Below are positions 17,198 to 26,416 of a stretch of 36,352 bases of DNA, piece by piece. Source of the stretch: CAYGUI01 sp964353115. Its GTDB lineage: Bacteria; Pseudomonadota; Gammaproteobacteria; JAGOUU01. The notes beneath the pieces are model-generated. The model had not been told where the DNA came from. It worked only from the letters and a program-made list of their open reading frames with translations, and searched no databases. The stretch lies in NCBI GenBank assembly GCA_964353115.1, contig CAYGUI010000008.1, positions 1 to 36,352 on the forward strand. The letters are read 5' to 3'. The number at the start of each line of letters is the position of its first letter. The stretch's first letter is position 1. The position numbers and the translations under genes were made by a program.

Positions 17198-18355
17198 TTA
17201 TATTAGTTTAAATAATTCGCGGCCGATTAACATGCGGCGAATTTCTGATGTTCCTGCTCCAATTTCATATAACTTTGCATCGCGCAAAATTCGACCAACT
17301 GGATATTCATTGGTATAGCCATTACCACCTAAAGCTTGAATTGCTTGTAGTGCTACTTGAGTGGCATTTTCTGCGGCAAATAAAATTACTGATGCTGCAT
17401 CATACCTAGTTATTGTTTTATCATCACAAGCTTTGGCTGTACTATAAAGTAGGGCACGTGCAGCGTTGGTTGCTGTATAAAGATCAGCAATTTTGCCTTG
17501 CATTAGCTGAAACTCACCAATAGATTTATTAAACTGCTTGCGCTCTTTAATATACGGCAATACAATGTCTAGCGCTGCTTGCATTAATCCAACTGGACCT
17601 GCTGCAAGAACTACTCGCTCTAAATCTAAGCCTGACATTAAAACTTTCACGCCATTATTTATTTCACCTAATACATTTTCTTTTGGAACTTTGCAATTAT
17701 CAAAAATTAGCTCTGATGTGCTTGAACCACGCATACCAAGTTTACTTAGTTTTTGTGCTGAGGAAAATCCACTAAAATCTTTTTCAATAATAAAAGCAGT
17801 AATTGCTTTGGGATTATTAGCTGTAGCTGTTTTGGCATAAACTATAAGAACATCAGCCTCAGGACCATTGGTGATCCACATTTTTGTACCATTTAGTACA
17901 AAAGTATCTCCGTGATCTTCTGCTTTAAGCTGCATACTCATAACATCAGAGCCAGCATTGACTTCACTCATCGCCAGTGCGCCAACATGCTCGCCAGATA
18001 TTAATTTAGGTAGATATTGCTCTTTTTGCTGATTATTACCATTTAGCGAAAGTTGATTGACCGCTAAATTAGAATGGGCAGCGTAGCTTAAACCAATAGA
18101 GCCGGATGCGCGGCTAATTTCTTCCATGACTAATGCATGCTCAAAATATCCTAAATTACTGCCGCCAAATTTTTCGTCAACTGTAATTCCAAGTAATCCA
18201 AGTTCGCCAAGTTTAGGCCATAAATGGCGTGGAAATTCATCTTTTTCATCGATTTCTTGTGCAATAGGTACAATATTTTCTTGTGCAAAATCACGTACAG
18301 TGTCGCGTATTAGCTCTTGCTCAGATGATAATTTAAAAAGATTACTGGGGAACAT
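17198..18355 (-). CDS. liuA: Isovaleryl-CoA dehydrogenase
   Basis: FAD acyl-CoA dehydrogenase that converts isovaleryl-CoA to methylcrotonyl-CoA and passes electrons to ETF. The blocks EEISRASGSIGLSYAAHSNL, ALAMSEVNAGSDVMSM, WITNGPEADVLIVYAKT and GMRGSSTSELIFD closely follow isovaleryl-CoA dehydrogenases. The catalytic Glu is in SGLDLERVV, the isovaleryl-type position, and the C-terminal YEIGAGTSEIRR lacks the Glu used by medium-chain enzymes. Chosen start is the ATG at 18355, which overlaps the etfA stop; an in-frame TTG at 18382 would add nine residues. With that start it has 385 residues. Confidence 0.94.
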   Translation of the reverse strand: MFPSNLFKLSSEQELIRDTVRDFAQENIVPIAQEIDEKDEFPRHLWPKLGELGLLGITVDEKFGGSNLGYFEHALVMEEISRASGSIGLSYAAHSNLAVNQLSLNGNNQQKEQYLPKLISGEHVGALAMSEVNAGSDVMSMQLKAEDHGDTFVLNGTKMWITNGPEADVLIVYAKTATANNPKAITAFIIEKDFSGFSSAQKLSKLGMRGSSTSELIFDNCKVPKENVLGEINNGVKVLMSGLDLERVVLAAGPVGLMQAALDIVLPYIKERKQFNKSIGEFQLMQGKIADLYTATNAARALLYSTAKACDDKTITRYDAASVILFAAENATQVALQAIQALGGNGYTNEYPVGRILRDAKLYEIGAGTSEIRRMLIGRELFKLI

Positions 18356-19193
18356 CGCATAGATTATACTCGATTTCTTCAATTACTGAAAATAGATCGC
18401 CAACTAATCCATAATCAGCATATTGAAAGATTGGAGCATCAGGATCATTATTAATAGCTATAATAATTTTACTGTCTTTTATGCCTGCTAAGTGTTGTAC
18501 GGCACCGGAAATTCCAATTGCGAAATATAATTCGGGGGCTACAGTTTTTCCAGTTTGGCCAACTTGATGATCATTGGAGATAAATCCGGCATCAACAGCT
18601 GCTCTTGTTGCGCCAATAGCAGCGTTTAATTTATCAGCTAATTTATATAATAATTCAAAATTAGCTTTATTTTTTAAACCACGTCCACCAGAAACAATAA
18701 TTTTGGCATTTTCTAATTTTGGTCGTGATGATTGTGAAGTTTGCTGATTAATTATAACTGGGCTAACTTTTGAGTTTTGATAATCAATAGTTAAATAATT
18801 TATTCTACTTAAATTATTTAATTTATTAGTTGTTTGCTGAAAAGCACTTAATCTGATAGTCAGTATTTTAATTTTATCAGCAGATTCAACTGTGGCTAAA
18901 GCACTGCCACCATAAATAGGGCGTACAAAAGTTTTATCATCGATTATTTCACAAACGTCACTTACTTGATTAAAATTTAATTTTGCCGCAATTCTTGGGG
19001 CTAAGTTTTTTCCAAAGCTATTTGCTGGAAATAAAATATGGCTGTAAGATGCTAAATCTAAATTTAATATCGTTGCCGTTAAATTTTCTGCAACATCTTG
19101 TTTTAAAACTAAATAATCTATATTTTTAGTTAATTTATTAGCAGCAGCTATGAGATTATCAGTTATTAATTCTGATATGATTAAGCAATTCAT
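18342..19193 (-). CDS. etfA: Electron transfer flavoprotein alpha subunit
   Basis: Binds FAD and carries electrons from isovaleryl-CoA dehydrogenase to the respiratory chain via ETF-quinone oxidoreductase. It has 283 residues, somewhat short for the family (about 310). The C-terminal FAD domain is clear: VSGGRGLKN, GATRAAVDAGF, QVGQTGKTVAPELY, GISGAVQHLAGIKDS and AINNDPDAPIFQYADYGLVGD. The start overlaps etfB by about 35 bases and the end overlaps ivd, implying coupled translation. Confidence 0.95.
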   Translation of the reverse strand: MNCLIISELITDNLIAAANKLTKNIDYLVLKQDVAENLTATILNLDLASYSHILFPANSFGKNLAPRIAAKLNFNQVSDVCEIIDDKTFVRPIYGGSALATVESADKIKILTIRLSAFQQTTNKLNNLSRINYLTIDYQNSKVSPVIINQQTSQSSRPKLENAKIIVSGGRGLKNKANFELLYKLADKLNAAIGATRAAVDAGFISNDHQVGQTGKTVAPELYFAIGISGAVQHLAGIKDSKIIIAINNDPDAPIFQYADYGLVGDLFSVIEEIEYNLCDVPQ

Positions 19194-19905
19194 TAGTAGA
19201 ATTTACGATAATTTTTTTACGTTTATTACTTGGCTGCTCGATTTTAATGATTTTTAGGCCTATTGGCAAATCTAGGTTTAAATCGCTTAAGTTAATTTTA
19301 TCAATAATTTTTTGCCGAGCTTTTATAATATTTGGCAAAGTAGGGCGCCGAGGTTTATTTAGTCTTAAATCACAGGTTATAACTGCTGGTAAATTAAGTT
19401 TAATAGTTTCAAGTCCGTTATCTACTTCTCTGGTAATTTCAGCTTCATAGTTATTTATTTTTATTTTTGATATGAATGTTGCTTGCGGGTAATCAAGCTT
19501 TGCTGCCAGCATTTGACCGGTGCAATTAAAATCACTATCAATCGCTTGTTTGCCCATTAGAATTAAATCAAAACTATTAGTTTTAACTAAATTTTTCAAA
19601 ATTTCAGAAATAGCAAGAGGTTGTAATATTTCGTCAGTTATAATATGAATAGCTTTATCTGCTCCCATTGCCAAGCAAGTTTTTATTTGCTCTTCAGCTT
19701 TTTTATTGCCAATAGTAGCAACTGTTATTTCATCGGCAATTCCTTGCTCTTTTAATTTAATGGCTTCTTCTAATGCTATAGCATCAAACGGATTAAGATC
19801 CATGCGAGTATTGGATAAATCAACATCAGAATTATCTTTTTTAACGGTTATACGAGATTTATAATCATGAACGCGTTTAACGGCTACTAATATTTTAATT
19901 TTCAT
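19159..19905 (-). CDS. etfB: Electron transfer flavoprotein beta subunit
   Basis: AMP-binding partner of EtfA, 248 residues. Family motifs include KILVAVKRVHDY at the N-terminus, MNPFDAIALEEA-type DLNPFDAIALEEAIKLKE, LAMGADKAIHI, LILMGKQAIDSDFNCTGQM and LPAVITCDLRLNKPRRPTLP near residues 160-190. Starts within the end of the upstream acyltransferase gene (11-base overlap). Confidence 0.95.
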   Translation of the reverse strand: MKIKILVAVKRVHDYKSRITVKKDNSDVDLSNTRMDLNPFDAIALEEAIKLKEQGIADEITVATIGNKKAEEQIKTCLAMGADKAIHIITDEILQPLAISEILKNLVKTNSFDLILMGKQAIDSDFNCTGQMLAAKLDYPQATFISKIKINNYEAEITREVDNGLETIKLNLPAVITCDLRLNKPRRPTLPNIIKARQKIIDKINLSDLNLDLPIGLKIIKIEQPSNKRKKIIVNSTNELLNHIRINN

Positions 19906-20773
19906 AGGCTTCTTTAAGTTTCCAGCGGCGATGCAGCCAAATCCACTGCTCTGGATATTCTAAAACAAATTTACCAACACAATCATTATATTGTTGCGTA
20001 TTAAGTTCAATTTCTTTTTCCGGATCCTCGTGGGCTATCCATTCTAAGGCAGGATAAATTTTACTGCAAGTTTTACCATTTTCATCACGATATGATTGTA
20101 CTGGAACAATAGGATATCCTTGTTTGGCAAAATGGGCGATAGAGGTATAAGTTCCACAGGGTTTTCCTAAAAAATTTGCTTTTATACCATTTTTCTTACT
20201 TATGCACATATGCTGGTCAATAACAAAAAAAATAATATTTTTATTATCTTTTAAAAGCTCAGAAGATTTTTTTAATGCCCCTTTAGTCAATATTACATCT
20301 AATTTTGCTTTTTTTAAGCGATTAAAAACAAATTTTTCTATTTTTTTGACCCCTAATTTTTTTCTAATACAATATGGTTTAGCATCGTGTTGGGCTATTG
20401 TTTGAGCTCCACCAAGTAATCCGCGTTCAAAATTGCCAATATGGCCGCATAAAAAAATCATTCCGCCAGGAGATTCGTCTTTGGCCTTAATAGCATTTTC
20501 TTTTCCATTAACGTCAATTTCGTGTAAATATTGAGTTGGGCATTTGGGAAGATCAATAATCAATTCATATAAAAACTTAGTAAAGTGGGAATAATTTAAT
20601 TTTACAAATTTCTTCTTTTCTTCAATATTTAAGTTATCACCAAAAATTAAATCTAAATTTTTTAGAATAACTTTTTTTCTATATGGCAAAAAATAATATA
20701 AAAATAAACCACCTGTGGTTGGTTTTAATTTATTTATTCTATTTTTTATGTGGAGAATATCTGTTTGATCCAT
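19895..20773 (-). CDS. Lipid A biosynthesis-type acyltransferase (LpxL/HtrB family)
   Basis: 292-residue member of the lysophospholipid/lipid A acyltransferase family, which adds secondary acyl chains to lipid A at the inner membrane. The active-site HX4(D/E) motif is GHIGNFE (about residues 109-115). KKVILKNLDLIFGD matches the N-terminal family pattern, FFVIDQHM and PVQSYRDENG the middle, and PEQWIWLHRRWK the C-terminus. The usual long N-terminal membrane anchor is reduced to a short hydrophobic stretch (about 21-30). Whether it acts as LpxL or LpxM cannot be told. It sits between hemD and etfB, an unusual place. Confidence 0.88.
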   Translation of the reverse strand: MDQTDILHIKNRINKLKPTTGGLFLYYFLPYRKKVILKNLDLIFGDNLNIEEKKKFVKLNYSHFTKFLYELIIDLPKCPTQYLHEIDVNGKENAIKAKDESPGGMIFLCGHIGNFERGLLGGAQTIAQHDAKPYCIRKKLGVKKIEKFVFNRLKKAKLDVILTKGALKKSSELLKDNKNIIFFVIDQHMCISKKNGIKANFLGKPCGTYTSIAHFAKQGYPIVPVQSYRDENGKTCSKIYPALEWIAHEDPEKEIELNTQQYNDCVGKFVLEYPEQWIWLHRRWKLKEAYEN

Positions 20774-21477
20774 ATTTTTGTAAATCCATATTTTGTAGCG
20801 TGGTTCTTTATGCGCTCGCTTCTTACTGATATTTGTGTATTTAAAACTTTATTTTTTAATTTATCTGGAAGATCTGATAGTAAATTATCAATAACTTCAC
20901 AGCTATTTAAAATTATTATAGTTTGTTCTAAATTAATTTTTTCTAAAATTTCATAATTAATATTTTTAGGTTTTTTTCTTCTATAAGTATCTATTTCTGT
21001 AATTATAGCGCCGCGTTTTTTTAGCTCTGGAATTAATAAATCACGGCCATATTGGCCTTTGAATATAATTATTTTATTATTTTTTATATTATTTAACTCA
21101 TCAAGCTCTAACAATCCCTCAGAAGTTTCATTATTTTTCTGTGGGAAAATTATTTTATTATTAACTAAATTATGAGCTTTTTCTGCGGTTTTTTGCCCTA
21201 TTGCAAAATAATTAGATATTTTACAATGCTTCAAAGGTGTTAATTTATCGTCATTGCTAGGGGAGAAGCGATGCGTCAATGATAAAACAGAATTAGGACT
21301 TAAAAAAATAGCACTATCAAAATTTTGATTTAAAATATCTAAATCAATAGACAAAAATTCAATTTCAATACAAGGCAGTAAAATGGGATTAGCTCCAAGA
21401 GCTTTTATTTTTTCAGCTATTTCAGGAGCTTGATGAGCAGCGCTAGTTACAATGATATTATAATTTTCAAAGTTCAT
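20746..21477 (-). CDS. hemD: Uroporphyrinogen-III synthase
   Basis: Cyclises hydroxymethylbilane to uroporphyrinogen III in heme synthesis. The family diverges strongly; recognition rests on the 243-residue length, the N-terminal IIVTSAAHQAPEIAEKIKALG, FDSAIFLSPNSV near residue 53, YFAIGQKTAE, and IIIFKGQYGRDLLIPELKKRG, plus its place right after hemC with an 11-base overlap. The usual hemX and hemY genes do not follow; an acyltransferase does. Confidence 0.9.
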   Translation of the reverse strand: MNFENYNIIVTSAAHQAPEIAEKIKALGANPILLPCIEIEFLSIDLDILNQNFDSAIFLSPNSVLSLTHRFSPSNDDKLTPLKHCKISNYFAIGQKTAEKAHNLVNNKIIFPQKNNETSEGLLELDELNNIKNNKIIIFKGQYGRDLLIPELKKRGAIITEIDTYRRKKPKNINYEILEKINLEQTIIILNSCEVIDNLLSDLPDKLKNKVLNTQISVRSERIKNHATKYGFTKIWIKQIFST

Positions 21478-22390
21478 TTGGTATATTAATGTATTTGTCT
21501 GCGCCTTGTTTGATCAATTCATTAGCTATTTTTACGCCTAAATTTTCTGCATTTAATATTTCATCATCACCTTCAGCATAAAATACTTTTTGACCATCTT
21601 CAGATAGAACTTTGCCACGTAAAAATACTCTATTGTCTTTTATTTCAGCAAATCCTGCTATTGGTGTGTGACAGCTGCCACCTAATTTTTTATTCATTGA
21701 CCTTTCAGCTTGTGCACAATGAAAACTGTTTTTATCGTTTAGGTCTTTAAATAAATCTATAATTTTGTAATTATTTTCTAAGCATTCAACCCCTAAAATT
21801 CCTTGAGAAACAGCAGGTAAGAATTTATCAATACTTAAAAATTCAGCAATTCTATTTTCAAAGTTTAATCTTTTTAATCCAGCGGCAGCTAATATAATTG
21901 CATCATATTCACCGTCATCTAATTTTTGAAGTCGGGTGTTCATATTGCCACGTAGATTTTTTATTTTTAGATCAGGACGTATAGCTAAAATTTGTGATTG
22001 GCGGCGTAAACTTGAAGTTCCTACTATAGAATGCTCAGGTAAATCATTTAGTGACGAATATTTATTTGAAACAAAAGCATCACGGGGATCTTCGCGCTCT
22101 AGCATGGCGCATAGCTGTAGGCCTTCTGGCATTTTTCCTGGTAAATCTTTTAATGAATGAACAGCAAAATCGGCTTTGTTATCAAGTAAAAAATTTTCAA
22201 GTTCTTTAGTAAATAAGCCTTTGCCACCAACTTTAGACAATGTTCTATCTAAAATTTTATCTCCCTTTGTAATAATTTCTAATAATTCTATATCTAAATT
22301 TTTATTATTTTTTATTAATAAATCTTTAACAATATTGGACTGAATTAATGCTAGATTACTTTTTCTCGTAGCTAGTACTAACTTTTGCAT
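21467..22390 (-). CDS. hemC: Porphobilinogen deaminase (hydroxymethylbilane synthase)
   Basis: Polymerises four porphobilinogens into hydroxymethylbilane. It has 307 residues with LATRKSNLALIQS at the N-terminus, FTKELENFLLDNKADFAVHSLKD, the ERSMNKKLGGSCHTPIAG segment whose Cys binds the dipyrromethane cofactor, and conserved Arg residues in GTSSLRRQSQ and NLRGNMNTRLQKL. The start overlaps the glmM end by 13 bases. Confidence 0.96.
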   Translation of the reverse strand: MQKLVLATRKSNLALIQSNIVKDLLIKNNKNLDIELLEIITKGDKILDRTLSKVGGKGLFTKELENFLLDNKADFAVHSLKDLPGKMPEGLQLCAMLEREDPRDAFVSNKYSSLNDLPEHSIVGTSSLRRQSQILAIRPDLKIKNLRGNMNTRLQKLDDGEYDAIILAAAGLKRLNFENRIAEFLSIDKFLPAVSQGILGVECLENNYKIIDLFKDLNDKNSFHCAQAERSMNKKLGGSCHTPIAGFAEIKDNRVFLRGKVLSEDGQKVFYAEGDDEILNAENLGVKIANELIKQGADKYINIPNEL

Positions 22391-23721
22391 ATATAACTGC
22401 CTATTTCTTTGCTTAAACCTTCAACAAATGTACTTATTTCATTTTCATTTGGACCTTCAACCATTAGTCTTATAACGGGCTCAGTTCCAGATTTACGAAT
22501 TAATAATCTATTACTTTTTCCTAATTTTTTTTCATAATTTTTTATTATATTCTTAACTTCTTCTTGCTCTAAGATATCTCCATTTTGAGAGATATCAAGA
22601 TTTATAATTTTTTGTGGATATTTTGTAAAGTCTTTTAATAAATCTCTTATAGTTTTTTCTTGGTTAATCATGGCAGCCAAAACTTGTAATGCAGTAATTA
22701 TGCCATCTCCGGTTGTTGTTTTAGATAAGCATAAAATATGACCAGAATTTTCGCCTCCAAGAGTCCAATCACGGTTTTTTAATTCTTGTACGATAAATCT
22801 GTCACCAACATCAGTGCGGATAAAAGGAATTTTTTTAGTTTTTAAAAAGTTTTCTAATGCTAAATTAGTCATTACAGTGCCCACTACACCGCCATGCATT
22901 TTTTCGCGATTCATAAGATGATTTACTATGATGTATAAAATATCATCACCATCACAAATATCCCCATGCTCATCGACTATTACAATACGATCGCCATCAC
23001 CATCAAAGGCTAGGCCCAGCACAGCATTATTATCTTTTACTGCTTGCTGTAATTTTTGTGGATGAGTTGAGCCGCAGTTTTCATTGATATTAAAGCCATT
23101 GGGTTTATCATTTATAACAATAACTTCGGCGCCAAGCTCTGAAAAGACATGCGGTGCTGAGGAATATGTTGCACCATTAGCGCAGTCAATAACAATTTTT
23201 AAATCATCTAGCGATCTTTTTGCCTTAAAACTACTTTTACAAAATTCTATATAACGGCCACAGGCGTCAGCTATGCGTTTACAGCGACCGATTTTATTGC
23301 AAGCAACAACATCTAACTGGTATGAGTCAACAATTTGCTCTATGGCTAATTCTTGCTCATCATTTAATTTTAACCCTTCGTTAGTAAATATTTTAATACC
23401 ATTGTCAGAATATTTATTGTGAGATGCGCTAATCATAATGCCAAGATCAGCATTAAACGTTTTTGTTAAATATGCAACGCCAGGTGTTGGAAGGGGGCCT
23501 AATAAAAAAACATTAACACCGCTTGCAACTAATCCTGCTTCTAATGCAGCTTCAAGCATATAGCCTGAAATACGCGGATCTTTACCGATAATAACTTTTG
23601 CGCGTGTCGAATTAATAAATTTTCCAATTGCCCATCCCAGTTTTACAACAAATTCAGGACTTAGTTTAGGGCTTTGAACATCGCCACGAATTCCATCTGT
23701 TCCAAAATACTTTTTTTCCAT
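22378..23721 (-). CDS. glmM: Phosphoglucosamine mutase
   Basis: Interconverts glucosamine 6- and 1-phosphate for UDP-GlcNAc, peptidoglycan and LPS synthesis. It has 447 residues with FGTDGIRG at the N-terminus, the phosphoserine loop MISASHNKYSDNGIK (active Ser near residue 101), the metal-binding DGDGDR, the sugar-binding GGENSGH, and the phosphate-binding RKSGTEPVIRLMVEG near the end. Follows folP after 12 bases, the common ftsH-folP-glmM arrangement of gammaproteobacteria. Confidence 0.97.
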   Translation of the reverse strand: MEKKYFGTDGIRGDVQSPKLSPEFVVKLGWAIGKFINSTRAKVIIGKDPRISGYMLEAALEAGLVASGVNVFLLGPLPTPGVAYLTKTFNADLGIMISASHNKYSDNGIKIFTNEGLKLNDEQELAIEQIVDSYQLDVVACNKIGRCKRIADACGRYIEFCKSSFKAKRSLDDLKIVIDCANGATYSSAPHVFSELGAEVIVINDKPNGFNINENCGSTHPQKLQQAVKDNNAVLGLAFDGDGDRIVIVDEHGDICDGDDILYIIVNHLMNREKMHGGVVGTVMTNLALENFLKTKKIPFIRTDVGDRFIVQELKNRDWTLGGENSGHILCLSKTTTGDGIITALQVLAAMINQEKTIRDLLKDFTKYPQKIINLDISQNGDILEQEEVKNIIKNYEKKLGKSNRLLIRKSGTEPVIRLMVEGPNENEISTFVEGLSKEIGSYICKS

Positions 23722-23733
23722 AGTAAATAGTTA

Positions 23734-24564
23734 TTAATTATAAAGTGAAAGATCGCCAATTATACCATTAAAACGGAGCCAGGCTGCTAGCGCTTGTCGT
23801 GTTTCAAAAACATCATGACATCTAATAATATTAGCACCATTTTTCATTGCCGCAATTGCAAGTGCCAAACTGGCACCTATTCTTTTATCAGGTGTAACTG
23901 GACCAAGGGCATGTTCAATCATTGATTTTCTAGATAAGCCTACTAAAATTGGTAAATTTAAATTTTTAAATTCTTTTAAATTTTTTAAAATCTCAATATT
24001 GTGCTCTAAATTTTTCCCAAACCCAAAACCAGGATCTAAAATAATATTATTTTTATCTATACCGTAATCTATACAGGTATTAATTTTATCTTCAAAAAAT
24101 TTATAAATTTCTGCGACAATATTTTTATATTTAGGATCTTTTTGCATATTACGTGGATTACCTTGCATATGCATAATGCAAATTTTTGCGTTATATTTTT
24201 TGATTATTTCATAGCTTTTTAGATTAGCTAGTCCAGAAATATCATTAATTAAATTGCAGCCTAGCTTTAGACTTTGCTCCATAGTTTCTGGATTGTAAGT
24301 ATCGACAGATATTTTGATATCAAAATTTTCGTTAATTTTCTCTAATATTGGAAGCAATCTATCTTGCTCTTCTTGAATAGATATTTTTTTAGCGTGAGGT
24401 CTACTTGATTCAGCTCCGATATCTATAAAATCAGCGCCATCATTTATTAGCTTCTCAACCTGCTTTAGTGCAGTGTTTATTTTATTGAATTTTCCGCCAT
24501 CATAAAAAGAATCGGGTGTAATATTTAATACACCCATTATTTGGGGAATAGTAATAGAGGGCAT
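23734..24564 (-). CDS. folP: Dihydropteroate synthase
   Basis: Joins p-aminobenzoate to hydroxymethyl-dihydropterin diphosphate in folate synthesis and is the sulfonamide target. It has 276 residues with MGVLNITPDSFYDGG, DIGAESSRP, VDTYNPETM, NDISGL, DPGFGFGKN and GLSRKSMI, covering all the pterin- and phosphate-binding loops. Begins three bases after the ftsH stop. Confidence 0.96.
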   Translation of the reverse strand: MPSITIPQIMGVLNITPDSFYDGGKFNKINTALKQVEKLINDGADFIDIGAESSRPHAKKISIQEEQDRLLPILEKINENFDIKISVDTYNPETMEQSLKLGCNLINDISGLANLKSYEIIKKYNAKICIMHMQGNPRNMQKDPKYKNIVAEIYKFFEDKINTCIDYGIDKNNIILDPGFGFGKNLEHNIEILKNLKEFKNLNLPILVGLSRKSMIEHALGPVTPDKRIGASLALAIAAMKNGANIIRCHDVFETRQALAAWLRFNGIIGDLSLYN

Positions 24565-24567
24565 TTT

Positions 24568-26415
24568 TTACTTATCTTGCTCTTCCCAACCTTCAGGAGC
24601 TGTTGGCTCTTTGCCACTATCCATTATTTCTTTGATTTGATTGGCGTCTAAAGTCTCATACTTAACAAGAGCTTTAGCCATTATGTGAAGTTTTTCGATA
24701 TTTTCTTTTAGTAATTTTTCTGCATTTTTGTAATTTTTGTCAATAATTTTAGATACTTCGTCATCAATTTTACTAGCAGTTACATCAGAGACTTCTTTAT
24801 GTTTAGTAACAGAATGCCCTAAAAAAACTTCGCCTTCATTTTCACCATACATAATAGGTCCGAGACTTGATAATCCCCACTTAGTTACCATGTTTTTAGC
24901 AATCTCAGTGGCTTTTTGAATATCATTACTCGCGCCAGTTGTGACAAATTCAGGGCCATTAATAATTTCTTCAGCAATACGTCCACCAAACATAACCGCA
25001 ATCATGCTTTCTAAATATGTTTTGCTGTGGCTTACCTGATCACGCTCTGGTAAATACATTGTAACGCCAAGCGCACGACCACGTGGAATAATTGTGACTT
25101 TATAAATAGGATCATAATTAGGGACTAATTTTCCAACAATTGCATGCCCAGCTTCATGATATGCAGTATTTAATTTTTCTTCCTCAGTCATAATTAAAGT
25201 TCTACGCTCAGCACCCATGATGATTTTATCGCGGGCCTGATCAAGAGCTTCCATATCAACTAATTTTTTATTTGCTCGTGCAGATAATAAAGCAGCTTCG
25301 TTAATTAAATTTGCTAAATCAGCACCAGAAAATCCAGGAGTACCGCGTGCAATTAAGCCAACATCTATGTCTTTTGCGGCTTTAACATTTTTCATGTGAA
25401 CTTTTAAAATCTGCTCACGACCTTTAATATCAGGAAGTGGAACAATAACTTGTCTGTCAAAACGTCCTGGGCGCAATAGAGCAGGATCTAGTACATCAGG
25501 TCTATTTGTTGCAGCAATAACAATAACCCCTTCACTACCTTCAAATCCGTCCATTTCAACTAATAATTGGTTCAAAGTTTGCTCACGTTCATCATGTCCA
25601 CCACCAAGTCCAGCGCCTCTGTGGCGACCAACAGCATCAATTTCATCGATGAAAATAATACAAGGAGCTTGTTTTTTCGCTTGGTCAAACATGTCACGTA
25701 CACGTGAAGCACCAACACCAACAAACATTTCAACAAAATCAGAGCCTGAAATTGAAAAGAATGGAACTTTAGCTTCACCAGCAATTGCTTTAGCTAATAA
25801 TGTTTTACCTGTTCCCGGTGGTCCAACCATTAAAACACCGCGTGGAATTTTTCCGCCTAGCTTTTGAAATTTTTGTGGATCACGTAAAAACTCAACTAAT
25901 TCAGCAGTGTCAGCTTTTGCTTCTTCAACACCAGCTACATCTTTAAAGGTAACTTTTACTTGATCTTCGGTCATTAATTTAGCTTTGCTTTTTCCAAATG
26001 ATAAAGCGCCGCGTCCACCGCCACCACCTTGCATCTGGCGTAAAACATAAATCCAAATACCAATGAATAATAAAATAGGGAACCAATTTATTAATAATGT
26101 AAATAATAGACTACGCTGCTCTGGTGGAGCACCAATTATATCAACATCTTTCTTATATAAATTTGATAAAAGTGAGTTGTCTTGCATGGGGATATAAGTG
26201 AGAAAGTGTGATCCATCTTTCTTTTCACCAGTAATTTTACGATCAGATACATCGATCATTACTTTAGATACGCTACTATCATCAACAGTCTTTAAAAAAT
26301 TAGAATATGAAACTTTTGCGACACGATGTTGATTAGGCGTAAAGTTGCTGAATACTGACATTAGTACAAAAGCTACTACTAGCCAGATTAAAATATTTTT
26401 AGTTGTTTCGTTCAC
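24568..26415 (-). CDS. ftsH: FtsH, ATP-dependent membrane zinc protease
   Basis: Membrane-anchored AAA+ protease that degrades regulators such as RpoH and LpxC and damaged membrane proteins. It has 615 residues. Two membrane helices (about 7-22 and 107-125) flank a periplasmic domain. Walker A GPPGTGKT is at about 198-205, Walker B IIFIDE at about 254-259, the second region of homology near 302-320, and the zinc site HEAGH at 420-424. The C-terminal tail is short. One base separates its start from the rlmE stop, the usual rlmE-ftsH pair. Confidence 0.97.
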   Translation of the reverse strand: MNETTKNILIWLVVAFVLMSVFSNFTPNQHRVAKVSYSNFLKTVDDSSVSKVMIDVSDRKITGEKKDGSHFLTYIPMQDNSLLSNLYKKDVDIIGAPPEQRSLLFTLLINWFPILLFIGIWIYVLRQMQGGGGGRGALSFGKSKAKLMTEDQVKVTFKDVAGVEEAKADTAELVEFLRDPQKFQKLGGKIPRGVLMVGPPGTGKTLLAKAIAGEAKVPFFSISGSDFVEMFVGVGASRVRDMFDQAKKQAPCIIFIDEIDAVGRHRGAGLGGGHDEREQTLNQLLVEMDGFEGSEGVIVIAATNRPDVLDPALLRPGRFDRQVIVPLPDIKGREQILKVHMKNVKAAKDIDVGLIARGTPGFSGADLANLINEAALLSARANKKLVDMEALDQARDKIIMGAERRTLIMTEEEKLNTAYHEAGHAIVGKLVPNYDPIYKVTIIPRGRALGVTMYLPERDQVSHSKTYLESMIAVMFGGRIAEEIINGPEFVTTGASNDIQKATEIAKNMVTKWGLSSLGPIMYGENEGEVFLGHSVTKHKEVSDVTASKIDDEVSKIIDKNYKNAEKLLKENIEKLHIMAKALVKYETLDANQIKEIMDSGKEPTAPEGWEEQDK

Positions 26416-26416
26416 T

